Source: Iris pallida
Lineage: Eukaryota; Streptophyta; Magnoliopsida; Asparagales; Iridaceae
Assembly (NCBI GenBank): GCA_029216955.1
Contig: JANAVB010004000.1
Location: 3,967,083-4,031,082 of the forward strand
Reading direction: 5' to 3'
DNA length: 64,000 nt
Shown in pieces: positions 53,460-64,000 of this stretch (positions are counted from its first letter, which is position 1; each line of letters begins with the position of its first letter). Made by a program: the position numbers and the translations under genes. The notes under the pieces were generated by a model, which was not told where the DNA came from, ran no database searches, and saw nothing but the letters and a program-made list of their open reading frames with translations.

Positions 53460-53690
53460 AGGTTTTAGTGGTAGCCCATGCAGGTCTGATTTCAGACTTG
53501 TGGGGTATTTTAATTTATAGGATGTCTCAATCATACATATTTTCCCTTGATCTCATGATTCGTTACTTTCAACCCTAGCTTGACATTCCGGTATCCTTTG
53601 ACTTCATTGATCTTTTCTGTCTGATCATTTGATTGTTCTCTTGTCCCTTTTTTTAGGGGAACCTCGTCTGTATTTGTCAGAGCTGGACAA
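53460..53690 (+). other. Leader with altered primer-binding site
   Basis: AGGTTTTAGTGGTAGCCCAT then GCAGGTCTGATTTCAGACTT follows the LTR. The layout resembles the Met-tRNA site TGGTATCAGAGCAGGTC of related elements, but the central TCAGAG is replaced. The same change is seen at 58992 and, inverted, at 44743. Confidence 0.4.
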
Positions 53691-54600
53691 CAACAACAAG
53701 GGCAACACGAACAACATGACCATGTTGGTCAGCAACAAAGGCCAGTACTACCTCAAGAGAACATCCAAGAAGAGGTGATAGTAGAACCAATAGTAGGACC
53801 GCAGTATCCGAAGGTTCCAACACCACCAACAGTTCTGCCTACCCCTATGGCGGTAGACACACCATCCCTTCTGGAAATCATAAGAGGAATGATGGCTACT
53901 CAGCAGCATCATATGTTGGCCCAGCAACGCATGCAGACTCAGCTGCAAGAGCATAATGTATTACTCAACCAAGGATTGCAGACGGCTTTAGAAAGAGGAG
54001 TGAGGACTGATTCAGGGACGTCAACCAGATTTTGCAAGTATAACCCCCGTTGTTTCGAAGGCATGAAAGATGCTATTTTAGCGGATGCATAGCTTAAGGA
54101 CATCGAGACTATTCTAACAGCGGCTAAGGTTCCGACGGAAGAACGAGTGGATCAAGTGAAGCTGTTACTTCAGGACCTCGCACGTGGTTGGTGGGATTCA
54201 GAAAAAATGGGCATCAGACGTCCTATTGCTTGGTATGATTTTACTGCGAGATTCAAGACGAAATACTATAGAGTTGTGGCACAGTTCGAGCTATAACAGA
54301 AGTTTATCAACCTCAAGCAGGCTGGCAAGACAGTGGATGCTTATGCAGCAGAGTTCTGCAGACTGAGTAGGTTCACCCCGGAGATGGTAGCAACGGAGAG
54401 TCAGAGGGCTATGAGATTTCAGCAAGGGTTCCATCTTGAACTCTTATAATTGACAGAGGGACACAACTACCAGACTTTCGATGATGTATTGACGGCAACC
54501 CAGAGGCATGAGATCACTATCCAGAGGATCATATCAAGGACTGGAGGTCCGAAGAGATCTCACAATCAGATTGAAGGCGGAGGGGAGTAGCATTCCGAAT
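53690..54600 (+). pseudogene. Chromovirus gag (broken)
   Basis: A Gln-rich N-terminus is followed by RFCKYNPRCFEGMKD and a retrotransposon gag domain with LLLQDLARGWWDSEK, FTARFKTKYY and VDAYAAEFCRLSRFTPEM. Stops at 54091, in VAQFEL* (about 54295) and in LELL* (about 54447). A frameshift near 54600 separates it from the zinc-knuckle frame. It would have formed the virus-like particle; not functional. Confidence 0.85.
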
Positions 54601-54634
54601 AACAGTACAATCTTCTGGCATTCGCATTCATGAT

Positions 54635-56313
54635 GTGGCGATACGAGGGCCAACACTACCAGCTAGACAACCACAACAGCAGCAGAGGAAGAACCAGCAA
54701 CCCCCGGTGGACTGCACCTATTGTGGGAAGGTAGGGCACACTAGAGGTGTGTGTTGGGCATTGAACGGACAATGTTTGATATATGGAAGTATAGATCATC
54801 AGGTTTCCACCTGTCCCAAGAATTCGAGGTCAGGAGGGCCAGTACAATAATTTTCTGTACTACCAGCACCAGGGGCAGGCCAGTATCAAGGACCTGCGGT
54901 AGCAGTGAGACCGTTGGCACAACGTCCGTTGATGTCGCAGGCTCAGATGTTTCGGCAGCAGAGACCGTCGATGCAGCAGCAACAAGAAAGACCACCCCAG
55001 CATCACCAGGGCAGGGGCCAGCAGCAACACTAGGCTAGGCCGCAGCATGGAAACCAACAAGGAGGCCGAAGAAAGGCATTCAATCTGTCCTTAGAAGAGG
55101 TATTGGCATCAGGAGAGGTTATGGCAGGTAACATTCTCGTCGCCTCATATCCTGCAGTAGCATTGTTTGATTCGGGAGCATCACAATAATTTATATCTGC
55201 ACGATTTGCGATACGACTAGGAATAACATTCGAGGCATTGCCAGAGAGGCTGAATATACTCACTGGTAATGGGCTCGTAGGAGTTAGTAGAGTTATTCTA
55301 GCATGTCGAGTGGGAGTGTGCGAGCGCTCCTTACCCGCCAAGTTGATGGAATTTCCTGTTGGTAATTTTGACATTATCTTAGGAATGGACTGGCAGAAAG
55401 ACAGTCATATGATAATAGATTGTCATAGAGGGAGTATATCTTTTAGTATTCTAGGCATGAAGCGGTTTACCTTAGTCAGATCAGAGACAGACCAACATAA
55501 ACAAAGAGTAGTAATGGTAATGGAAGAAGTTCAAGTCCCAAAGGCAGTTGAAGAGTTTCTTGATGTATTTCCCGAAGAACTTCCAGGTCTACCACCGGTT
55601 AGGGATATTGAGTTCAGTATAGAATTGGCACATAGAACTAAACCGATATCGGATCGAGTTTACAGAATGTCGGATTCAGAGCAGGCCAAGGTGTATCAGC
55701 ACATAGAGGAACTGAAGGCGAAGAAGTTCATTCGAGACAGCAAATCACCATGGGCAGCACCAGTGGTACTTATAAGGAAGAAAGATGGGTCATCAATATT
55801 GTGTATTGACTACAGAAAGCTCAACGCGGTAACAGTAAAGAACAAGTACCCACTACCAAGGATCGACGACTTGTTTGATCAGTTGAGTAGAGCAAGAGTT
55901 TTCTCCAAGATAGATCTTCGATCAGGATATCATCAAGTTAGAGTTCGAGAAGAGGACATTCCTAAGATAGTATTTAGGTTAAAGTACGGGCATTACGAAT
56001 TCTTAGTTATGCCATTTGGTTTGACCAATGCTCCAGCAATATTTATGGATTTGATGAACCGCATCTTTATGCCGTACTTAGATCAATTTGTCGTTGTGTT
56101 CCTCGACGACATTCTGGTATACTCAGCTAGTGAAGAAGAGCATGAAGATCACCTCAAGAAAGTATTACAGGTTCTGAGAGAGAACCAGTTGTACGCCAAG
56201 CTCAGCAAGTGTGAGTTTTGGACGGATCGTATTTCATTCTTGGGGCACATCATATCAAGGGCTGGAGTAGCAGTGGATCCCAAGAAAGTAGAAGCAGTAG
56301 AAAGTTGGCCAAT
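54635..56313 (+). pseudogene. Chromovirus zinc knuckle, protease and reverse transcriptase (truncated)
   Basis: One frame with stops at about 54848, 55030 and 55187. Zinc knuckle CTYCGKVGHTRGVC, then a second knuckle with its second Cys changed (CLIYGSIDHQVSTC). The protease has FDSGAS. The linker [15 protein letters not shown] leads to RT with [34 protein letters not shown] and active-site FLDD at 56099-56110. The Tekay-type ending [20 protein letters not shown] is cut at 56313 by the LTR that starts TGTCACCCC. The following thumb, connection and early RNase H (about 130 residues) are missing from the window. Confidence 0.9.
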
Positions 56314-56520
56314 TGTCACCCCTACTTTCCTGAATACGGCTAATATAGTCATTTACATTATTTTATTATTTTAATATTATTTTAATATTATTGCTAGTGT
56401 TTTTATATTATTTTTCAAATAAGTATTTTATTGATAGAGATTTTATTTGTAAAAGATTTAATATATTTAAATAAATATATAAAATAAAATATTTAGTTTT
56501 TATTTATAAATAAATTCAGA

Positions 56521-56551
<31 letters not shown>

Positions 56552-58991
56552 GTTAAATAAAAGAAAAAAAATATAAGAAGTCAAAATTGAAAGAAAGTCA
56601 AAATTTATTTTCCTTTCAAACACAATACAACTACACACACCCACACACGAAATTCTTAGCAGCAGCAGTGCTGCTACTAAACCAAGCGGCCCCCCTTTTC
56701 GTTGTATAACCCGAGCGGGTATGGGTATGGGTATGGGTATGTATATATATAAACTCGATTTGCGAACTACTTGGTCAGGTATGATCCTAACATATACACC
56801 TTTAATCTCCTTCAAGTAGTTCGTGCCGATTCGCACCGTGTGCGATGAAAAACGAGTTCCAAAATTGAAAAAAAACTCGATTTTTTGGGTTTAGAAACTG
56901 TCCCAAAACCCCAACTTTGTGGCCGATTTGCGACCAGCGTGTTGCGAGTTTTCAAAATCGATTTAAAGAGACTTGTAGACAACCTATAGGGCTTTAAAAC
57001 CCTTTTTGTAGAATTGAATTTCATGCACTGTACAGAAAGTTATTGGTTTGTGAAGTTGGAGAAAAAAAAAACTGATTTTCAAAACTGAATTTTTAGAAAA
57101 ATTGTCCCGACCAGATACGCCGTCCGTCCCGTCAATCCGGGCGACATGGTTGCGAACCGAAAGTACCGAAAGGTCCGTATTAACTTTGTGGACGTACGGG
57201 CTTTGACGGAATTTAAATTGGTTGCGTGTGCGCGACGAATTTGATCCGTATCCGTCGAATTTTCCCATATCGGGCTTTTTTGAAATTTCTCAATTACTTT
57301 GTGCACACTCATCAAATCACGACAAAATTTACGCCATTGGACTCGAAATATTTTTTTGGTCCTGTATGCCAAGTTTGGTCCGATTCTGAGACGATCGATC
57401 GGAATACTATTTTGGCGGGCCTGCGACCCGATCCAACGGGTGAATTTATGCACGGCCCACCAGAATTAAACTTTGGACATACGGTTGGGTTCGTCTCGTC
57501 AAACCGAACCTATAGACATATAGGTTGATGACTTTAGACCGTAGGTTTTGGCACATTTTTTGGTGCAAAGTGGGTCCAACGGCGGACACCATTTTGACCC
57601 AAAATTATCATTTTACCCCTGTGTCCAGAATTGGACTTATGGTTAGGTATTTCTAACTAATTTGACCATTCTGAGAATGTTGGTAATGTCTATTTGAGCA
57701 CTAGGAGACTGTTGTGCGAGTTGATCGTTTGTGGCTCATTGAGTGGTTTGTAGTTTCGATTTTCTCAGCTCAGGACAACAGGCAAGTACATTCTCTGATA
57801 GTTTTTATTGCTTTGATATCTACTATATCCGATTCAGTTTTAGTGTTATACTTGATTTCCAATACGAGGATACATGGACTAGTATACATGAATCTCGTCA
57901 TGAGATGTCATTCCCGGTTTACCTGGTATATGAGTACATTGTTCGGTATTGTTTCATGTACTTGTATAGACACCGATTTGGGAGTGGGCTGGCCCCCTGC
58001 TCTTTGAATCCCGTGTCATGACCTGTCATGTCTGGATCCATTATACTATTTTGGGATGGAGAGTTATTAGGGGTTATGTGATCATTACCCCTACTTATTT
58101 ATTACTTGTGCATAGCTCCACCCTAACCACACGTAGGGTGTAGCCTGACCTTATACTACTTGTGCATAGCTTTCTATTTTGGCCGACTTGATCCCTATAC
58201 TATTATACTACCTGTGCATAGCCGGTCAAATGGAACAGCCTGATCTTGACCCAAGCCGATCACATAACGCTCTAATATCTCTTGGCACTTTATTTTTATG
58301 TTTACATCATACCTCAGATTACTTCCATTGTTTATATTCCAGTTTTATCTTATATCTCACACATGACATGATATCCAGTTCTCTTGTATGGTTTTACTTT
58401 AGTCTTGGTATTCCATCTTGTATTTCATTATGATTCTCTCTTATAGTACTTGTCAATTCACATAGAAATGTTGTTGGTGTTTGTACTTGCTCATATCCTG
58501 ACAGGATAACCTCCGTTGTTTTTCAGAGGATTTAGATGCAGATTGCCCGACCTACTACGGATTTGGCATAGATGGAGCCTACGACCAGGACCAGCCTGTG
58601 GACCCGGTGCTCGTAGAGGACGCACCGCCGGTAGTGACCTAGTTTACCTAGATTTTGTCTTAATTACATTCCAGTTTGATACTTTGAGACTTGTAGTATT
58701 TATTTTGGGATATTGTTTTATGTCTTGGTCTCTGAACTTGTGATATCGACTCAGCGTTGTTTCAGACTATTTATCTCATATTTATTTTTATTTTTATCAT
58801 CGTGTTTACCTTCCTTAGAATTATGTGATTGAGTTGTGGTTATATTCCTCCGTGCGGAGATGACAGGTTATATTTGTGTCTTAGATTCTATATATTCTAG
58901 ATGACCTTTACAAAGTTCTACCGCCGATACTGCGGCGTAGGCTGGACGTACCCATATGCTCGTGCCACTAAACAGGGCGCAAGTTGTGACA
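56314..58991 (+). repeat. LTR of the second LARD-family element (2678 bp)
   Basis: The first 450 bp are AT-rich. A block at 57110-57620 is shared with 30240-30780 and 63720-64000. The last about 250 bp match the inverted left end of the large LARD LTRs (CGGCGTAGGCTGGACGTACC). GGGTAT occurs four times at about 56717-56740. Confidence 0.7.
58525..58639 (+). other. Acceptor-like site and acidic mini-exon-like frame
   Basis: CCTGACAGGATAAC with branch-point-like CTGAC lies 24 nt before TTTTTCAG. The frame that follows reads DLDADCPTYYGFGIDGAYDQ and ends with an acidic Pro-rich part at TAG. The upstream donor candidate is GGTCAG|GTATGA at 56778/56779. Confidence 0.4.
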
Positions 58992-60872
58992 CATTTTTGT
59001 GGTGGCCCATGCAGGTCAGAGTCGTAACTAGTGTAATTTCGTAATGGTACTCGACTTAGAGTGCTAATTACGAGCCAGCTGTTAATAGGTTTTAGGTTAT
59101 GATAGGAGTTACTCAATCACATATTAGAAAAATTCTAATCTTTTTATTACCATAACAACTCTCCTTGTATTTCGAAATAAATTTTCCTTCCTTGACGATA
59201 TCTCATCATGTGCCATATTGATCTCTTTGCTTAGGACTTTTGAGAGATTTCTGTGACGAACCTTGAGAATCTTGTTTTGAACATCAATTTAAAATCCTTT
59301 CCTTTTGTTTATGTTCGCACTTGCTCCTTGTTATTAAATTTAATTTTGTTGGATCATTGCTGACTTTGATTGTACATATCGAGATGAATTTTATGGCCCG
59401 AGTTATGGTATCTTTTGATAACATATGTTGACCGAATAACAAGGAAGGTAAAACGTCTACTTGGTTATGGAATCTGGAGTTTATCGCAGCTATATTAGCC
59501 GGCGTGGCAGAAACGTAGAGATCTGACTTTGAATGTACATATCTTGGTCATGAGATTTAAGATTTTTCGCAGCTATACTAGTCGACGTGGCAAGGATTCC
59601 AGACGATATGATTATAGAGGTGCATACCTAGTTATGGAATCTACCGTTTATCGCAGCCTTGCTTACTGCCGTGGCGAGGATTATGGGTATCATGATTTAG
59701 GACAGACGTGTATGATTATCAGATTGTATCTTGAGAAGGGTCCTAACATGTCATCTCTATCATTTTACTTCTATTATTATAGATTCTGTTCCATCCTCAA
59801 TTATCTTAGGAGTAGGGATAGTTTCAGTTATTTAATCCAGGTCCTTGTAGAGTCTTATTTTATTATAGGTTCTTCGCAGTATGATGGCTTGGTGACTTAC
59901 AATTAGTTTGTGTCCTTGAGTATCGTGTTAATAGTTTAGAGCATGGTTAGGAAGTAATGTATATGATTTTTGATAATTAAATATAGATGAGAACCTTAGA
60001 GTAATTAATGAGTATTAAGGTAGGAGTTGCACCAGGTGCCAGAATAGAAGGAGTACCCTAGTAGCAATAGCCAGAGTATTTCAAGTATTATAGAGGTTTA
60101 GGTACCAACATTTTAAGTGACTAGTTAGAGGAGGGACATGAGTAACTTAGTATAGAAGTGTCACCCAAATATGATATAGATGAGTTAGTGCCTTGTGTAG
60201 ATGGCGTCAAGACTTGGGTAGACACCCTAGAGAGAGTATCCTAGATAGACGAATGTTCTTTCGTGACATTGATTTCTGGAGCATCAGAGATGTCAATCTC
60301 TGGAAACTTCCTTCGCGAGTTTGTAGTAGACAAGATTATCTTCAATTTGATATATCATGTACCACTCAAACTCGTTCTCTTGTACTATCTTTGTATCGTA
60401 CAACTTTTGGATCAATTTAGGCTATTGACCATTCCCACTTTTAATTATGATTATCATATGCACATTGTCATGACTTTTAATTTAGGATCACAAGACTAGT
60501 TATTTTTTCAAAATTAATTTTATATGCATGATCTAGACAAGACACCCTACGCCCATGACCTTCGTGTCCCACTCAGGCACACCATCTTGTGCTTTATTTT
60601 ATCACATGACTTTCCTGACACAAGACCCAATCTTGATTCATCCCACGAAGTCATTTTTATTTTTGACTCGAATTGGGGGCACCATTTCTACCCAAACTTG
60701 TTGACCCAAAATATGGACATGATCCACATTAAGCCTACTACCCACATGACACTTGTGTCACGTTCAACTGAGCCCCGCATGCTACTTATTTACCCGCATT
60801 CATTTGAGGAAGACAATAGAAGGTAGTATCCCATAAGTATAGTATAGTATCCTGGATAGAGTGTGCCAGTAA

Positions 60873-61130
60873 GTTGAGATCTTCATGGATCACAAGAGCT
60901 TGAAGTACGTGTTCACCCAGAAGGAATTGAATATGAGGCAGAGGCGCTGGCTTGAGCTGATGAAGGACTTTAATATCTCTTTATAGTACCATCCAGGGAA
61001 GGCCAACGTAGTTGCAGATGCCTTGAGCAGGTATCCAGTCGCTATGTATTTGACGATAGATCGTCATCTATTGGCCGATCTGGATAGTTTGGGTATCGAG
61101 GTGATCATTCCGGGGATGAAGGTTCAGATG
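60873..61130 (+). pseudogene. Chromovirus RNase H, C-terminal part
   Basis: Reads [20 protein letters not shown] then [13 protein letters not shown], a stop (TAG) just before YHPGKANVVADALSR, and a spacer. This is the 3' half of the gypsy RNase H. The 5' half and the end of RT are absent. Confidence 0.85.
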
Positions 61131-62042
61131 TGAGGTTTACAGATTCAGTCTGCGTTGATGGACATGTCAGATCAACACAGTTTGAGGACGTAGCCCTGAG
61201 GAGCATCAGGGAGCAAGTGCAGGCAGGATTGCTAGATGATTTCTCTATAACCGAAGATGGATCATTGAGGCACGGTACTAGATTGTGCATTCCGAGTGGA
61301 GAGCTTTGGGAGAAGATTCTGCAGGAAGCGCATCGTTCTCAGTACTCTATGCATCCTGGAGCCAACAAGATGTACAGAGACTTGAGAGAGCACGTATGGT
61401 GGTATGGCATGAAGCTAGAGGTAGCTCAGTTTGTATCTCGATGCTTAGTGTGCCAGCAGGTGAAAGCCGAGAGACAGAGGCCAGGTGGTCTGCTTCAGCC
61501 ACTACTCATTCCAGAGTGGAAGTGGGAGCACATCACTATAAACTTTGTATCTGGACTTCCACGATCTTCAGGAGGGAAAGACGCAATTTGGGTCATCATT
61601 GATAGATTGACCAAATCGGCCTATTTTTTGCCTTTCAAGGTGGGACTATCTACGGAGAAGCTGGCAGAGATGTATGTGCGACAGATAGTCAGATTGTACG
61701 GAGTTCCGGTGAGCATAGTCTCGGATCGGGATAGTCGTTTCACTTTCCACTTCTGGAGGAGTTTGTATACTAGCTTGGGCAACCGGCTCAAGTTCAGTAC
61801 CGCGTATCACCCCCAGACGTACGAACAGTCAAAGAGGACCATCCGGACACTCGAGGACATGCTTCGTACTTGTGTGTTAGACTTCAGGGGATCTTAGGAG
61901 GACCATCTTCACCTGGTAGAGTTTGCTTACAATAATAGCTATCAGGCCAGTACAGAGATGTCACCATTTGAGGCTCTATACAGACGGAGATGTCGCACTC
62001 CTTTGTCATGGGACAATGTCGGTGAAAGAGTTTTGCTTGGCC
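61131..62042 (+). pseudogene. Chromovirus integrase (catalytically altered)
   Basis: Zinc-binding part H-x-x...H with HRSQYSMHPGANKMYRDL and CLVCQQ. The core has ITINFVSGLPRS, VSDRDSRFTFHFW and HPQTYEQSKRTIRTLEDML. Compared with the family, the first catalytic Asp is Asn (codon AAC at 61541) and the Glu is Lys (AAG at 61832); the middle Asp (61724) remains and the D-x35-x spacing is kept. A frameshift near 61170 joins it to RNase H, a stop follows FRGS at 61895, and a 1-bp loss near 62042 changes frame again. It cannot integrate DNA. Confidence 0.9.
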
Positions 62043-62366
62043 CGAGATGGTGGTGGATACAGCAGAGATGGTTAAGTTGATCAGGGATAGACTTCGGGTG
62101 GCTCAGGATAGATAGCGGCATTGGGCCGATAGCCACCGGAGACCGTTAGAGTTCGAGGTTAGTATCAGTTTTTTTCTGTTTGTGCTTGTTTGTGATTGTT
62201 TTCTTTAGGGTCTTGTATTGAGTCTTATCTTGTGTCTAGGTTGGCGATATGGTGTTCCTGAGGATTTCGCCAACACGGGGCACGATTCGTTTTGGCCGAG
62301 ACGGGAAGCTTAGTCCACGTTTCATCAGACCTTTCACTATTCTTGGAAGGGTCGATGCAGTGGCCT
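62043..62366 (+). pseudogene. Chromovirus integrase C-terminus, with an intron-like gap
   Basis: The frame up to RRPLEFE ends at 62157. GTTAGTATC...TGTGTCTAG (62158-62239) is an in-frame-joining GT-AG gap, after which VGDMVFLRISPTRGTIRFG continues to FTILGRVDAVA. The sequence is then cut at 62366 by an LTR. The chromodomain that normally follows is missing. A TAG replaces a Gln-like codon near 62114. Confidence 0.75.
62158..62239 (+). other. 82-bp GT-AG intron-like segment in gypsy pol
   Basis: Phase 0 between the codons for FE and VGD. It is T-rich and has an in-frame stop if retained. The flanks match the uninterrupted family motif LEFEVGD. Confidence 0.6.
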
Positions 62367-62574
62367 TGTAAAATTCCAATATTTTCTAATTATTTTAATA
62401 ATTTAAAAATTATTTTTCTATATTTTTTTGAATTTATTTGGTATATGTACGTAATTGTAGATGTGTATAATGTATGTTTGTTTGTGTGCGTGATAATTTA
62501 AATACTACTAAATATAGCTTACCTTGTTACAAAATATTTTTGTACTTAATTAAGAATTTTAGAATTTTTGTGAA

Positions 62575-62896
<322 letters not shown>

Positions 62897-62971
62897 TGTG
62901 TTAAAAAAAAAGAAGTATAACAGTGGTGGCCGAACCCCCACCATAGTAGCAGCTAAGCTGCGTAGTTGGGC

Positions 62972-62990
62972 GGGGGGGGGGGGGGGGGGG
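62972..62990. repeat. G homopolymer (19 G)
   Basis: Uninterrupted G run in the LTR. A similar run lies at 31497-31512 and a C run at 1313-1350. Confidence 0.95.
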
Positions 62991-64000
62991 CGACCCCCAC
63001 AATTCATTTGCTAACAGCAGCTGTGCTGCTGTGGACTTTAGCACCCGACCCCACATCCCTAATGGAAAACCCAAGCAGCTCAGCTGCATTACGTGAACCT
63101 GAGCCCAACTCATATCAGCCCGAGTTAAACCCTATTCTTAGTTATATTAGGAACGGAGCAGTATATATATGTAACTACTGCTCAAAACCAAACCATAACT
63201 CTCCCGAACTCTTCATCCTCCATATCTTCTCTCCATCTCGAACACCAGGCGAGCTACCCAGGCCGTTGGCGGCGCCGCACCACCGCGCGAACGCTGCCGG
63301 ACAGCCCAGGACGACCGCACTCCAGTACAGTCTCAGTTTTGCGAACAGCGAGGTACCCTTCTTCCAATCCACTTTTCTTCACGCACGCTCGATGATTTCT
63401 CGAATTATAAATTCCTGTGTGTAGCCTATATGAACCCCTCCAATCTCCTTCTGATATAATCCTGGGAACCCCAAGGGATTGCTCGAGAAATCGAGACAAA
63501 GTTGCCCCAAAAACTATCGAAAACAGAGTTTGAATCCAGTTTCAAAACCACAACTTAGAAGCCAGATTCCGATCTGTTTGTCAAGATTTTTAGAAACTAA
63601 TTGAACATGTGCGAAGACAACATAACCACGATTGAAACGCAACTTGTAGATCTATATTTTGATTACTGTGCAAGAATTAAACCCATGTTAAAGTTGTGCG
63701 AAAAACTGTTTTCAAAATAGTAAATTTCTGAATTTTTCTCTGATACGACGTGCGCCCCGACAAACCGGGCGACGTGGTCGTACGCTATACGCATCGAAAG
63801 GTGCGTATGGACGTTGCGACGTGTGGGAACTGACGGAACTCAGTTTCGTCGCGTGTGCGCGACGAAACCAACGCGTATCCGTCGAGATACCCCCGTATCG
63901 GCGTTTTGCAAACTTTCCCATAACTTCGTGTACAGTCGTCGAATCGAGACGAAACTTGTGCCAACAGGTCCGGATCGAAATTCTGGTCCTGCATGCCAAG

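Larger units (their letters stand above)
56314..60828 (+). mobile_element. Second LARD-family element, inserted in chromovirus pol, lacking its 3' LTR
   Basis: LTR 56314-58991 starts TGTCACCCC and ends TTGTGACA. The leader TTTTTGTGGTGGCCC and an internal region 58992-60828 match the internal region of the larger LARD (inverted), down to GAGGAAGACAATAGAAGGTA, the equivalent of its polypurine end. Host pol sequence resumes at about 60850, so the 3' LTR and some pol DNA are lost. No coding capacity. Confidence 0.7.
49789..62366 (+). mobile_element. Degraded Ty3-gypsy chromovirus (Tekay/Del-like), split by another element
   Basis: The 5' LTR 49789-53459 is followed by gag, protease, RT, RNase H, integrase and the start of the C-terminal part. 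This is the Ty3-gypsy order (integrase after RT). An LTR element (56314-60828) splits RT from RNase H, and another LTR (from 62367) cuts the 3' end before the chromodomain and 3' LTR. Several stops and frameshifts make it non-functional. Confidence 0.85.

Noticed and set aside
56717..56742. Interstitial telomere repeat
   Set aside because: Units are GGGTAT, not TTTAGGG, and only four copies occur.
62966..63424. 152-codon frame starting with a Gly run
   Set aside because: Starts in a G homopolymer and runs through LTR leader sequence; no conserved motif.

Overview
The window looks like nuclear DNA from a flowering plant. It holds one host gene followed by about 58 kb of nested transposable elements. 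A monocot is my guess, resting only on the very GC-rich second exon of the host gene. No bacterial, organellar, rRNA or tRNA gene could be supported.

Layout. (1) 1-1520, minus strand: a LINE ORF1-like (DUF4283-type) fragment split by a 918-bp TRIM retrotransposon (477-1394). (2) 2389-5905, plus strand: a two-exon gene for a WW-domain protein of the CURLY FLAG LEAF 1 (CFL1) type, the only gene here that looks intact. Its 2.86-kb intron holds a tandem segmental duplication and a Tourist-like MITE that ends 21 bp before exon 2. (3) 6728-32011: a very long nested Ty1-copia-type element with matching GAAAT target duplications. Inside it sit a complete Ty1-copia element (8646-16271, TSD ATAAT), a complete CACTA transposon with a broken TNP2 gene (17135-24530, TSD ATA), and a Ty3-gypsy LTR inside its 3' LTR (28275 to about 31626). 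(4) 32012-36923: LTR-derived sequence, including one LTR with TGTAAT ends. (5) 36924 to about 49578, minus strand: a large non-autonomous LTR element (LARD) with LTRs of about 5.9 and 4.8 kb around a 1.9-kb internal region. (6) 49789-62366: a Tekay/Del-like chromovirus with degraded gag, protease, RT, RNase H and integrase. It is split by a second, shorter LARD relative (56314-60828). (7) 62367-64000: the start of another gypsy LTR, cut off by the window end.

State of the elements. Every retrotransposon and transposase reading frame here is broken. The breaks I could interpret are mostly C-to-T or G-to-A changes (CAG/CAA to stop, TGG to stop, catalytic Asp to Asn, Glu to Lys), as expected for old methylated copies. 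None should make a working enzyme.

Most interesting pattern. Five gypsy LTR types (28275-31626, the truncated LTR ending at 36923, the LARD LTRs, 49789-53459 and 56314-58991) each carry, about 0.3-0.5 kb before the LTR end, an arrangement like a 3' splice site. In most of them a branch-point-like CTGAC or CTAAC is followed by an AG and a short acidic reading frame in one conserved phase. Donor-like sites lie 1.7-4.8 kb upstream within the same LTRs. This suggests an LTR-borne leader intron. It is an inference from reading and needs alignment and RNA evidence.
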